Shown: positions 53,423 to 62,149 of the stretch, one piece after another
How positions within the stretch are numbered: position 1 is the first letter of the stretch
How the letters are laid out: each line of letters begins with the position of its first letter
NCBI GenBank assembly: GCA_959599915.1
Contig: CAUGJE010000002.1
Location: forward strand, 1 to 64,000
Source of the DNA: an uncultured Collinsella sp.
GTDB lineage: Bacteria > Actinomycetota > Coriobacteriia > Coriobacteriales > Coriobacteriaceae
DNA length: 64,000 bases
Reading direction: 5' to 3'
Position numbers and translations under genes: made by a program
Notes under the pieces: generated by a model
What the model was told of the DNA's origin: nothing
Databases searched by the model: none
The model's input: the letters and a program-made list of their open reading frames with translations, nothing else

Positions 53423-53966
53423 ACGCAACGAGCAGCGACGCAGGCAAGGCCGAAGACGGCACCAACACAAGCACGACAGCAGATACCGTAGAGGACAGCA
53501 CCGCAACATCCACCGGCACCAGCGCAGCCAACACGGAAAGCGCTTACGCCACCAATACCGGCACCACCGCCGCAACCGGCACCCCCGCCCCATCCCTCAG
53601 CACCCAGACCAACCCCACACCCGCCGCAATCTCCACCACGTCACAAACCGGCTACGCCCACTCCGCAACCGCAAGCCAAAACGGCGTCACCTTCACCGTC
53701 TCGTGGAACGACGCCCCCGCGGGCACCGCGACGACCTTCCACGTAACCCAGACCAGCGCCTCGTCCCAGGCCAAGGCGCGCATGGACGTGTCCACCTATG
53801 GGACGGCGGCAGCCAGGAAAGCGTCTGCGATCCGTCGCGCCAGGCATGGGCCAGCTACTACAGCCTTCGGGCCCGCGCTCGCGATCGGGCCCAAAGAATC
53901 CACGTGGGACCACAATTCACTTGCATGGAGCTAGCGAAGGTGCCTATCCCAAATCAGAAATGGTAA
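53293..53966 (+). pseudogene. secreted cell-surface protein gene with a frameshift
   Basis: Begins ATG 53293 with a signal peptide (MKRSLYYLLCAIACTSMV, then PMAAIAEA). A Thr/Ser/Ala-rich stretch of ~90 residues and a domain start TSQTGYAHSATASQNGVTFTVSW follow. Near 53800 one base appears to be missing: the frame shifts from TYGTAAARK to, in the next frame, WDGGSQESVCDPSRQAWASYYSL, which reads as the natural continuation. Both frames end by 53966. It looks like a large Collinsella-type extracellular protein cut short. Confidence 0.7.
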
Positions 53967-54185
53967 AACCAGCAGCAGCGCGATGCAGAGGGGCGCGGCC
54001 AGCAGAGTGACCACGCCCGAGTTGATGCGCTCGCGAATTTCTTGGGGGCTCAAGAGATGAGCTCGTTCACGCGCTTTTGCACAGACGCATAGAGGCTTCC
54101 GAGCTTCTTTGAATAGCCGGCGCGCCCCTGCTATGCGTCATACACGTTGCAATTGCCCCTACCTAGAAAGTGTATGGCACTTCGG
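53967..54185. other. intergenic region, possible gene remnant
   Basis: 219 bp between the secreted-protein pseudogene and the surface-protein gene. No frame has a recognised product. No clear terminator is seen after the surface-protein stop. Confidence 0.4.
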
Positions 54186-55322
54186 TCAATCGCCGTTACG
54201 CTTTGGCCTACCTAGAACCGCAATCACGACGTTAACAAACACAAGCGCTGTTCCCAGCAGGAATAGCGCCAGGGAGGCGGCGATCCAGTTGCCGTCGGCG
54301 GTCTTGGGGAGCGTGACGGTGGAGACGCCAGCAGTCTTGGCCTTGGATGGCGTGGACGCCATGGTCTTGGTCACGGTCGTTTTGGTTGTCGTGATTGTCT
54401 TGGGCGTCGCAGCCGCGGGCTTTAGGACGGGATCCGTCGCGGACCCGGCACCGGGCCGCTCAACGGCAGGACCGGCACCGCCGGCCGGCTCGCCCGCGCC
54501 GCCGGGCACCTCGCGCCCGTCGGTCTCCCCCGGCGGCGCCGTGGCGCCCTGGGGCTCGATCACCACATGCGGCGCCATGTCGCCGGAAGCATTCGCCACG
54601 CCGCCGGCACCGAAGGCCCCTCCCGCAGGCGCCACGAACCGCGCGGACACAAGCGACCCGCCCGTGCACGCAGCACCGCCATCGGCACCGGTCGCATCGA
54701 GCCACGAGGCGTCGACGGAAAGCCGACAGCCGGCCGCACCGTCGCCAAGGCCCGCATCCTGCAGATACACGCCGTAGGCGCGCACGCCCGCTCCGGACCC
54801 GGCGCCCGCGGCAACGATGCGCCCGCCGCCGCGCACGGCCATGTCGCCTGCGATCACGCCGGCGAACGCCTCGTCAGAAATATCGGCCCCGTCCGCCCGG
54901 GCATCGACGGCGCAGCCGTCCACCACGAGCGCCCGCGAGACGTGGATCCCGCACTGCGAGCCCGTCGCCGTCAGGGTCCCGGTGCCGCGAAGCGTCAGGT
55001 TGCCCCACACCTCCATGCCGCACAGCGTGATGTCCGCATCGGGCGCATGCGACTCCGTCACGGAGTTTTGCCCGGCGAGCGTCAGCACCAGGTCGCCCTC
55101 GGCGCCGATGGCCCCACCCGCGTAGCCGTCAAGCTCCAGGTGGTCGGCATCGGTCCAGGCCCAGCCGGGGCCCGACGCGCCCGGCTCGCAGTACGTCGCG
55201 CCCGCGATGATGAGGCTCTCCGCGCCCGCGGCATAAGAAGGCCCGCCCAGCAAAACGCATAGGCAGGCCATGGCAGCGATCGCGATGTGATGACGGCCGG
55301 TGTGGGACTCGGCGGCAAACAT
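54186..55322 (-). CDS. cell-wall-anchored surface protein (LPKTA sorting signal)
   Basis: About 378 residues. A signal peptide (core IAIAAMACLCVLLGG, cleaved near SYA-AGA) leads to a Gly/Ala-rich domain of short beta repeats (VTESHAPDADITLCGMEVWG, NLTLRGTGTLTATGS, ALVVDGCAVDARADG), likely a right-handed beta-helix or carbohydrate-binding fold. A Pro/Thr/Lys-rich stalk precedes LPKTADGNW, a ~20-residue hydrophobic segment and the basic tail GRPKRNGD. LPKTA resembles the LPXTG motif but ends in Ala, as in class E-type sortase substrates of actinobacteria. The ATG at 55322 is preferred over the in-frame GTG at 55361, because GGAG lies five bases before it. Confidence 0.75.
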   Translation of the reverse strand: MFAAESHTGRHHIAIAAMACLCVLLGGPSYAAGAESLIIAGATYCEPGASGPGWAWTDADHLELDGYAGGAIGAEGDLVLTLAGQNSVTESHAPDADITLCGMEVWGNLTLRGTGTLTATGSQCGIHVSRALVVDGCAVDARADGADISDEAFAGVIAGDMAVRGGGRIVAAGAGSGAGVRAYGVYLQDAGLGDGAAGCRLSVDASWLDATGADGGAACTGGSLVSARFVAPAGGAFGAGGVANASGDMAPHVVIEPQGATAPPGETDGREVPGGAGEPAGGAGPAVERPGAGSATDPVLKPAAATPKTITTTKTTVTKTMASTPSKAKTAGVSTVTLPKTADGNWIAASLALFLLGTALVFVNVVIAVLGRPKRNGD

Positions 55323-55688
55323 ACCCGCTCCGATCTTCGCAGGAGCCAATAGAATGTGCACCAGAAAATGCCCTGGTAGCAGCAGTTATTAGTTTAGCGA
55401 GATCGATGCGGGGGCAAAGATAAATCGCGTGGGTAATGTCGACAATTAGGTGTAAATCGTTTTGCCAGTCGGTGAAAGGAGGAATGCAGGGTTATGCGTT
55501 AAGACGCGCTATCTTTGACACTCACGTTGCATATAGCTTCTGGGAATCTACTACCCGTTCCAGTTTGCTTCACCTTCCGCTCGCATCAGAGCGCGCCAAA
55601 GCTCACTGAGTCGCTAACTCGCTGTAATTAGCGAAGACGATCCCCCCCCCTCTATCCTGGATAAGACATGTAAAACCGATTTTATTAT
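55323..55688. other. intergenic region with a nine-C tract
   Basis: 366 bp between the surface-protein start and the acetyltransferase stop. It holds a run of nine C residues at 55642-55650. No ORF, terminator or promoter is convincing. Confidence 0.55.
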
Positions 55689-56198
55689 TCAGACCCTGTT
55701 GTTTATATATTCGTCTGTTGCCCCATCTCGAGAAATGATTTTGCATGGGTGCCCAATCACAATCGAATGGCTTGGTACGTCGCAGTTAACATAAGTGTTC
55801 GGTGCAACGAGAACGTCGTTGCCTAAACGAACGCCACCAACAATAGTTGAGTTGACACCAAGCCAAACGCAATCGCCAAGAACAGGCGCACCTTTTCGTT
55901 TGCCGCGGTTTTCCCGACCAATTGTCACACCTTTGTGCATATTGCAGTTGCGACCGATAACGGCATTCGGGTTTACCGTAATGCCAAAAGCGTGACCCAG
56001 ATACAAGCCTTCGCCAATCGAGGTGGCAGGCGCGATCTCGAGACCATATTTGCAAGCCATCCTCTTTCGAAAAAGATGCCATAAAGGATTGTGCGAATTC
56101 TGGCACTTTCGAAGTAGCCAAACAAACCTCAAAGCATGGTTTGAGAGAATAGACCCCCCCCCAAAGCGAATACGGTCACTGCTGTATACATTCGACAT
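55689..56198 (-). CDS. serine O-acetyltransferase-like hexapeptide acetyltransferase
   Basis: About 169 residues. A short N-terminal helical part is followed by a left-handed beta-helix of hexapeptide repeats (GLEIAPATSIGEGLYLGHAFG, then NAVIGRNCNMHKGVTIG). The catalytic His lies in YLGHAFGITV. Such CysE-like proteins in polysaccharide loci usually O-acetylate sugar residues; the acceptor is unknown. Near the start the codons for FGGGS contain nine consecutive G on the minus strand (56154-56162 on plus), making the gene a candidate for slipped-strand switching. The start at 56198 follows the epimerase stop by 13 bp. Confidence 0.85.
   Translation of the reverse strand: MSNVYSSDRIRFGGGSILSNHALRFVWLLRKCQNSHNPLWHLFRKRMACKYGLEIAPATSIGEGLYLGHAFGITVNPNAVIGRNCNMHKGVTIGRENRGKRKGAPVLGDCVWLGVNSTIVGGVRLGNDVLVAPNTYVNCDVPSHSIVIGHPCKIISRDGATDEYINNRV
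56154..56162 (-). repeat. homopolymeric tract of nine G in the acetyltransferase gene
   Basis: Nine consecutive C on the plus strand (G on the coding strand) at codons 13-15 of the acetyltransferase. With nine bases the frame is open; a gain or loss of one base would truncate the product within the first few dozen codons. Confidence 0.9.
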
Positions 56199-56211
56199 TG
56201 CTATCACCCAG

Positions 56212-57252
56212 CTAATTCCCGTAGAACTCGCGATACCACTTCGCGAATTCACGAAGACCGTCCTCGAGCGGCGTTGCGGGTTTGTAACCAAAATCGCGCT
56301 CCAAGGCGCCAGTATCCGCATAGGTTACAGGCACGTCACCAGGCTGCATAGGAACGAGCTGCTTATGCGCCTCGAAATCGTAATCGGCGGGGAGCACGCC
56401 CTCCTCAACCAGCACACGCTGCAGCGTATCAACGAAGATCAGCAAGTTCTCGGGATTCGAATTGCCGATGTTATACACGCGATGAGCGGCCATTGGCAAA
56501 CCATCAACACCGATCTTGACCTCAGGAGCGCCGTCCATGACCCTGCGCACGCCCTCCACAATATCGTCCACGTACGTAAAGTCGCGCTTACAATCGCCCA
56601 TGTTGAAAATCTTAATCGTATCGCCACGACGCAACTTCTCGGTGAAGCCGAAGTATGCCATGTCGGGCCTTCCCATGGGCCCATACACCGTAAAGAAGCG
56701 CAGGCCCGTGGCTGGGATGGAGTAAAGCTTGGAGTAGGCCGCGGCCATTAGCTCGTTGGACTTCTTTGTGGCGGCGTACAGGCTCACCGGAGAGTCTACA
56801 CGGTCGTCCTCCGAGAAAGGCACTTTCTCGTTGCCGCCGTAGACGGAGGAAGAGCTCGCGTAGACAAGATGCTTCACCGGGTGGCGCCTGCAAGCCTCCA
56901 ATATATTGAAGAACCCTACCAGGTTGCTGTCTATGTAGGCCTTGGGGTTCTCGATGGAGTATCGCACACCGGCCTGGGCGGCCAAGTTCACCACAACGTC
57001 GAAGCCGTTCTCAGCGAACAGGCGCTCTATCAACGCGGCATCGCACAGGTCGCCGCGCACGAAGGCGAAACGCCCCGCCTTGTCCACCTCCGCCAGCATT
57101 CGCAGGCGAGCCTCCTTGATGCCAGGGTCGTAGTAGCTGTTCACGTTGTCCAGACCGATGATCGCGTCGTCGGTGGTTTCGAGCAGCCGCTTCACCAGAA
57201 ACGCCCCGATGAAGCCGGCGGCGCCAGTGACGAGGACTTTTCTATCCTGCAT
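56212..57252 (-). CDS. UDP-glucuronate 4-epimerase-like NAD-dependent epimerase
   Basis: A 346-residue extended short-chain dehydrogenase/reductase. The NAD-binding GAAGFIG motif is at residues 11-17; DNVNSYYDPGIKEARL and AAQAGVRYSIENPKAYIDSN are typical of UDP-glucuronate/UDP-galacturonate epimerases (WbpP, Cap1J). The catalytic Y-x3-K is in SLYAATKKSNE, and RDFTYVDDIVEG follows. It would interconvert UDP-GlcA and UDP-GalA for the polysaccharide. It lies 13 bp upstream of the acetyltransferase gene and 66 bp after the flippase gene. Confidence 0.92.
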   Translation of the reverse strand: MQDRKVLVTGAAGFIGAFLVKRLLETTDDAIIGLDNVNSYYDPGIKEARLRMLAEVDKAGRFAFVRGDLCDAALIERLFAENGFDVVVNLAAQAGVRYSIENPKAYIDSNLVGFFNILEACRRHPVKHLVYASSSSVYGGNEKVPFSEDDRVDSPVSLYAATKKSNELMAAAYSKLYSIPATGLRFFTVYGPMGRPDMAYFGFTEKLRRGDTIKIFNMGDCKRDFTYVDDIVEGVRRVMDGAPEVKIGVDGLPMAAHRVYNIGNSNPENLLIFVDTLQRVLVEEGVLPADYDFEAHKQLVPMQPGDVPVTYADTGALERDFGYKPATPLEDGLREFAKWYREFYGN

Positions 57253-57318
57253 ATATACCCCACTCTTTCGTTTTAAGGAAGTCCTGAGATGGAACTCCCA
57301 ACAAGTTAATTACAGACC

Positions 57319-58785
57319 TCAAAACGTTTTAAAGCCGCCGCCCTTGACCAGCTTCAGCAGCACCCTCCTACTCTTGGGCAAAGCAAAGCAAATCGCGAAA
57401 TAGACAACGACGCACCCTACAATGTCCAACCCGACGCCAAGCCAGTTGCTAGATGCGAGTCCATACGTCACCCATGCAAATGCGCACATCATCGATGTGC
57501 AGAAAATGGGCTCCTTGAGCGACAACATAGTGCGCCCAAACGAAAGGCCAACCACGAAATATGTGACCACTTGGTTGATAGCAATCAAAAGGATTCTCAA
57601 TCCCGCATCAGCCCACACGACGGCATCGAACCCTTGCATAGCCGCCACGGTCATAAGCGGCGTCATCAACACGAGGTACATCACCTGCACAAGCGTAGAC
57701 ACGCGCGGTTTACCAAGAGAGCGATACATCTCGCTGCTGTAGTATGAGAGCAGCACCATCGGCCCCTGCACCAGCCCATACAACCCGAACATGAGCGTCG
57801 CCTCGCCCCACTGATCGCCGAGCAACAGGGCCACCAAAGGCTCGCGGAATACGAAGATACCCGCAGACAACGGCAACAGGAACAATGCCACCATGAACTG
57901 GAAGCGTCGCAGATAAGCAACGTATTCTTCCCGATCAAACTGAAGGCGCGAAAGTGACGAGAACAAGATGGGCGTCGTAGCGTTCGTGATAATCCCGAAG
58001 CACCCGCTCACAAAGGTGACTGGCGTCTTGTAATATCCCAACTCAGCCGCACCCAGGAAATGCCCCACGATAAAGGTGCCCGCCCAAGAGGAAAGCCATA
58101 TGGTGAACGACTCCAAAAGCGTCCATCCGCTGAATGAGAACATAGCCTTCAGCATGTTGAAGGAGTAGAAAAAACGCGGCTTCCACTCAGACAGCAGAGT
58201 CAGCCCCACTGCATTTACAATATTCGCCGCCAAAGTGCCAACGATAAGTGACCAGTAACCAAATCCCATAAACGCCAGTACAAGCGTCGAGCCGAAGTTA
58301 AGTAAGGTCGACGTCAGTCTCACCGGCATAAGCGACTTGAAATCGAGATTACGGTGGAACAACGCCATCTGAATGCTCGAAAACGACGTCAACGGGAGAG
58401 AGAGGCAGGCCACGGCCAAGGGAAAGCCCAGCGACGGATTGCCCACGAAGGTGGCCACCGGATCGTTGAATATGGCAATGAGACACCACAGGACCACCGA
58501 TATGCCGAAGTTCGTCCAAAAGGCCACGTTAGCGTTGGCATGCAGGTCTTTTTTGTCTCGGAAGCTGTGTTGCACCAGGTACTTCTGGAACCCGGCGTCC
58601 GCGAACATGTCGGCAAAGCTCACTACCATGGTGACGGTCGCCACCATGCCAAACGCCTCTGGCGCCAGCAGCCTCGCTAAGACGAGCTGCGAGATAGGCG
58701 AGATGATTTTGGCGATAATCTCGGTTGCCAGAGACCACTTTGCCGCGCTTGCCGACCTCGCCCGGAGGTCTTTTGTGTCGGACAT
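57319..58785 (-). CDS. oligosaccharide flippase (Wzx-like, MOP superfamily)
   Basis: A 488-residue protein with twelve to fourteen membrane segments. It belongs to the polysaccharide transporter branch of the MOP superfamily and would flip undecaprenyl-linked repeat units to the outside. The N-terminal SAAKWSLATEIIAKIISPISQLVLARLLAPEAFGMVA is typical of this branch. The C-terminus ends in a basic stretch. It sits between the ATP-grasp gene and the epimerase gene, in the polysaccharide locus. Confidence 0.9.
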   Translation of the reverse strand: MSDTKDLRARSASAAKWSLATEIIAKIISPISQLVLARLLAPEAFGMVATVTMVVSFADMFADAGFQKYLVQHSFRDKKDLHANANVAFWTNFGISVVLWCLIAIFNDPVATFVGNPSLGFPLAVACLSLPLTSFSSIQMALFHRNLDFKSLMPVRLTSTLLNFGSTLVLAFMGFGYWSLIVGTLAANIVNAVGLTLLSEWKPRFFYSFNMLKAMFSFSGWTLLESFTIWLSSWAGTFIVGHFLGAAELGYYKTPVTFVSGCFGIITNATTPILFSSLSRLQFDREEYVAYLRRFQFMVALFLLPLSAGIFVFREPLVALLLGDQWGEATLMFGLYGLVQGPMVLLSYYSSEMYRSLGKPRVSTLVQVMYLVLMTPLMTVAAMQGFDAVVWADAGLRILLIAINQVVTYFVVGLSFGRTMLSLKEPIFCTSMMCAFAWVTYGLASSNWLGVGLDIVGCVVVYFAICFALPKSRRVLLKLVKGGGFKTF

Positions 58786-58869
58786 ACTAAACCTCCATGA
58801 AGAAACGCCGGAGCGCGCTTACTGGCTGATTATCCATGCGCACGCACTGAATGCAGCTTTCGTTTGCCA

Positions 58870-59817
58870 TCATTCCTCGTTTTCACGTTGGGGCAAAGAA
58901 ACCATTTGCCCCAACGTCCTCTCCGCCTCAGCGGGGCTGAAAGGCGTAAACCCGCCCCACGGGTAGAAAGTCAGCTCGCCGACGAGAACGCGCCCCTTGC
59001 AGATGAAGAGGTCGACCCTCAAGAAAGGTACACCGTCACTCAGTTTCCTTGATAGCTCGAGCATCTCGCTGAGCTGCTCCGGGGCAGGGATCGTCTCTTC
59101 GGAACTCGCGTATCCCATCGCCAAAGGCAGCAGATTCCACTCAGTGTCGTAGAAATCGTTGTACCTCTTCTCAGAATCGTTCTTGTCCCCGTGGCAATAA
59201 GAAATCAGCCGGGGTTCCCCGTCAAAGCAGAAGAAGTCGAACTCGTCGATGCCTTCCCAGTTATCGTCTTCATCACGGGCATTATCGCCCTCGCTCTCCA
59301 AGAACTCCTCGGCGAACACGACGGGCTTCACGTTCTTGTAAGGCCATTCCCTGCACCCGTAAAAATAATTCTGCTTCAAATGACCCCGAAAAAAGTCCTT
59401 GGCACTGTTGAGATCGAAGTGTCCCTTGTCAGTGCAGATGAGCACGCCGCCGCAGTCGTGATTCGTTTTGAGTACGAACTTCTCCGGTAGCCCACTCACA
59501 TCGATGTCATCAGCGGAATTCCAGGCGCCCAACGTCTTGACCACGTACTCGGAGCCCACACGCGAGGCAATGAGGTCCTTAGCGCGGTACTTGTCGACCA
59601 TGGTCGTGTACGCAGGGTTGTGATCGTTAAGCTTCAGCCACTGCATCTTCTCAGTGAAGGTCACCGGCGAGTCTATGCTAGGCCACATGCCCAACTTGGC
59701 GCGATGCATCAATCGAAGGTGCGTCCTGTCGGAAACCCATTTCGTTAGACCCTTCGACGTAAAGGCACAGTAGGCCATCCACGGGTCACTTAGGTATTTT
59801 TTAATTTTGCTTTCCAT
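58870..59817 (-). CDS. TupA-like ATP-grasp protein (polysaccharide synthesis)
   Basis: About 315 residues. It matches TupA-like ATP-grasp proteins found in teichuronopeptide and capsule loci. The first part contains PVTFTEKMQWLKLND and DKYRAKDLIASRVG, followed by LPEKFVLKTNHDCGGVLIC (ATP-binding loop) and the acidic metal-binding region EFDFFCFDGEPRLI. Such proteins are thought to ligate an amino acid or similar group to a sugar acid. The start at 59817 has AAGGAAA upstream; an in-frame Met 33 bases further up is weaker. Confidence 0.85.
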   Translation of the reverse strand: MESKIKKYLSDPWMAYCAFTSKGLTKWVSDRTHLRLMHRAKLGMWPSIDSPVTFTEKMQWLKLNDHNPAYTTMVDKYRAKDLIASRVGSEYVVKTLGAWNSADDIDVSGLPEKFVLKTNHDCGGVLICTDKGHFDLNSAKDFFRGHLKQNYFYGCREWPYKNVKPVVFAEEFLESEGDNARDEDDNWEGIDEFDFFCFDGEPRLISYCHGDKNDSEKRYNDFYDTEWNLLPLAMGYASSEETIPAPEQLSEMLELSRKLSDGVPFLRVDLFICKGRVLVGELTFYPWGGFTPFSPAEAERTLGQMVSLPQRENEE

Positions 59818-59960
59818 ATATACAATTTCCTTAAGTCCGAGCTTAAACAAAGCGTTTTACTTTTTAATTCTCTGCGCTACACATGGAACAAGCCCTGGGC
59901 GTATGCAAACCACCAACGTAGACTTTGCTCGTATATGCCCGAAACGGTTTCGGGCACTAT

Positions 59961-61049
59961 TTACCCCATCCAGACGAACGAATAAGACTCGATACCAAGC
60001 CCGGTATGAAGCAGATAGGCATAAAAGGCGTAGAAAAGGAACCAGACAACTAGAAAACAGCCAAGACAAAAACGGGCTTTTATTTTCCGAGCGTCCTTCA
60101 CGAAGCCTCCGAAAATCACGGGGCCTAATACGGTGAAGTAATAGGCTATGCGGCCGGCGTTGGCAATCACATAAGAGGACGCCGAAGCCAAAATGCCTAA
60201 AGCGTAAAACACGAGCGGCATCCGGTTGGCTTTGAGCCGCGACGTTCCGTCGCTCTCAACCGGGGCAACATTCGCAGTTTCGCGGCTGACGAAATATGCG
60301 ATCGCGAGGACGGTCGCCTGCGCAAAAACCATCAACCCGATGCTCGATTCGTTCACGGAGTAACGCGCATACCGGTCGACGAGCTTAGAGCCCGCATAAG
60401 CTGCCAGGAACAGCAGGGCAACCGATGCAAGCATCTTCGCGGCGAACTGCGATCGGCTCTTGCTTTTGTTGGAAAATAGGTAGTAGATGAGGAATAGGAC
60501 CCCTATCAGGGCGGACGCGTGCAAAAGAGCGCCAACAGCCCACCAAGCGCAAAAAAGCAACGGCTTATTCTGTTCTAAAAACCTGGTTGCGTAGAAAACC
60601 AGCGAGACTGCAATCATCTGGCACGTCAGACACATAGACAGCGGGAACACCGTTGCCGTATAGACGAACATCGCAAACGAGAGCGATGCCGTTCGTCTAA
60701 AATCCCAAAGCCTGAAAGCAAAAAAGGCGTTGGTGATCAGCGACTCGACGACGAGCAAGAACGAGTAATTGTTACAGATATGGAGCACCGCACTTGTGAA
60801 GACACCGTACGGAACGCTGAACGTATGGTTCCACATCGTGGTCCCATACGCGTAGAAGTACTCGATTCCCTCTTTATAACCCAGGGTATCCTGCCCAACC
60901 GCATACGACCTCAAGCCCCCGACGGCGGTAAGAAGAACCACGGCAGCGACCAGCCCAGCCTTACTTTTGCCGTTTTCCGACATGCGCGCAAGCGCCGCTG
61001 AAAGCAAAACGACAAGAAAGTAGAAAAGCGATGTTTCGATAAAGTTCAT
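59961..61049 (-). CDS. EpsG/Wzy-like polysaccharide polymerase
   Basis: A 362-residue membrane protein with ten to twelve hydrophobic segments. Layout and motifs (NGKSKAGLVAAVVLLTAVGGLRSYAVGQDTLGYKEGIEYF in an extracytoplasmic loop near the N-terminus) match the EpsG family, which polymerises exopolysaccharide repeat units outside the membrane. It overlaps the upstream glycosyltransferase gene by 4 bp. A gap of 143 bp follows before the TupA-like gene. Confidence 0.82.
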   Translation of the reverse strand: MNFIETSLFYFLVVLLSAALARMSENGKSKAGLVAAVVLLTAVGGLRSYAVGQDTLGYKEGIEYFYAYGTTMWNHTFSVPYGVFTSAVLHICNNYSFLLVVESLITNAFFAFRLWDFRRTASLSFAMFVYTATVFPLSMCLTCQMIAVSLVFYATRFLEQNKPLLFCAWWAVGALLHASALIGVLFLIYYLFSNKSKSRSQFAAKMLASVALLFLAAYAGSKLVDRYARYSVNESSIGLMVFAQATVLAIAYFVSRETANVAPVESDGTSRLKANRMPLVFYALGILASASSYVIANAGRIAYYFTVLGPVIFGGFVKDARKIKARFCLGCFLVVWFLFYAFYAYLLHTGLGIESYSFVWMG

Positions 61050-62149
61050 CCGAATACCAGCCTCACGAAACCGGGAAGCTCCGAATTGATTTCATAGCCC
61101 GAGCCTTTCAAATCCCTCGCACTGGCGCTTGACCCTATGCGATCCGCGGAGAGCGCGGCGTCGGCCCATTCGTCCAGAGCGTCGCCCAGACTTTTGTAAA
61201 CGACGTTCTCGCAAATGCCAACCTCCCGCGTGATGGAGTCGCTAATCACGCAAGGGAGTCCGTTTGCCTGCGCCTCGACGACGACGTTCGGCAGGCCTTC
61301 GTAGACAGAGGGGAAGATGAAGACGTCCATAGCCGAATAGAGACGGCGGACATCGCTCCTAACCCCGGCAAACACCACCCTATCGGTCAATCCGAGCTCG
61401 GCAACGCGCCTCTCAACGGCCGTGCGTGTCTCGCCTTTGCCGACGAGAATGAGGACGGCGTCTGGCCTTCTCCGGGCGATTTCAGCAAAAACATCGACAA
61501 GGAAGAGGTGGTTCTTCTGCTCACTGAACCTCCCGACGTGCCCGACGACATAGGACTCGGCAGGAACGCCCAGTTCGCGCTTAACATCGTCCCGTGTCGA
61601 AGCGTCATAGGCGTAGTCCTCGAGGTTGAGCGCGTTCTTCATGAGATGGAAACGCGGCCCCGATACCCCCGCCTTGCCGAACATGTAGACGCCCGCCTCG
61701 GTAGACGGGGCGGCGAAGTCGGTCGCCGCAACCCTGACAAGGGGCTTGAAAAGATTGTGCAGCAGGGTCTCCTTTTTGCTGTTCGAAACTGTACCCGTGT
61801 TGCTTGACCTGAATATGGTTCTGGACACGCCTCCGAATCTCATGGCGAGCAAATCAAGACAGGAAAGACTGTGCTGAGACGACCTGACAGCACAGCAATA
61901 ACCGCCGTCCCGGGCTATCTGCATGAGCCGCTTGAACGAAGCGACCGGCCCGGCCTCGGTCTTCTTGACTGTGTGCACAATTCTGCCGCCCATCGACTCG
62001 ATTTCGGCGTCGTAAAAGCCCGGCACGTCGGACGACACACAGAAGTCGAGCTGATAGCGCGACTTGTCCAAAGCCCGGTAATACTTCATGAATACCGTCT
62101 CGGCCCCGCCGGTGTCCATCGAGGTCACGATATAGAGGGCCTTCTTCAT
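61046..62149 (-). CDS. glycosyltransferase, GT4 family
   Basis: A 367-residue GT-B fold transferase. It starts ALYIVTSMDTGGAETVFM, with the GGAE motif of GT4 enzymes. The nucleotide-sugar half has GHVGRFSEQKNHLFLVDVF, followed by ILVGKGET and the E-x7-E-like block FIFPSVYEGLPNVVVEAQANG. It would add one sugar to the lipid-linked unit; the donor is unknown. It overlaps both neighbours by 4 bp. Confidence 0.92.
   Translation of the reverse strand: MKKALYIVTSMDTGGAETVFMKYYRALDKSRYQLDFCVSSDVPGFYDAEIESMGGRIVHTVKKTEAGPVASFKRLMQIARDGGYCCAVRSSQHSLSCLDLLAMRFGGVSRTIFRSSNTGTVSNSKKETLLHNLFKPLVRVAATDFAAPSTEAGVYMFGKAGVSGPRFHLMKNALNLEDYAYDASTRDDVKRELGVPAESYVVGHVGRFSEQKNHLFLVDVFAEIARRRPDAVLILVGKGETRTAVERRVAELGLTDRVVFAGVRSDVRRLYSAMDVFIFPSVYEGLPNVVVEAQANGLPCVISDSITREVGICENVVYKSLGDALDEWADAALSADRIGSSASARDLKGSGYEINSELPGFVRLVFG

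Noticed and set aside
53019..53966. A 315-codon plus-strand frame starting in the upstream region
   Set aside because: Its first part is arginine/histidine-rich out-of-frame read-through of the secreted-protein gene; only the last ~50 codons look natural, because of the frameshift.
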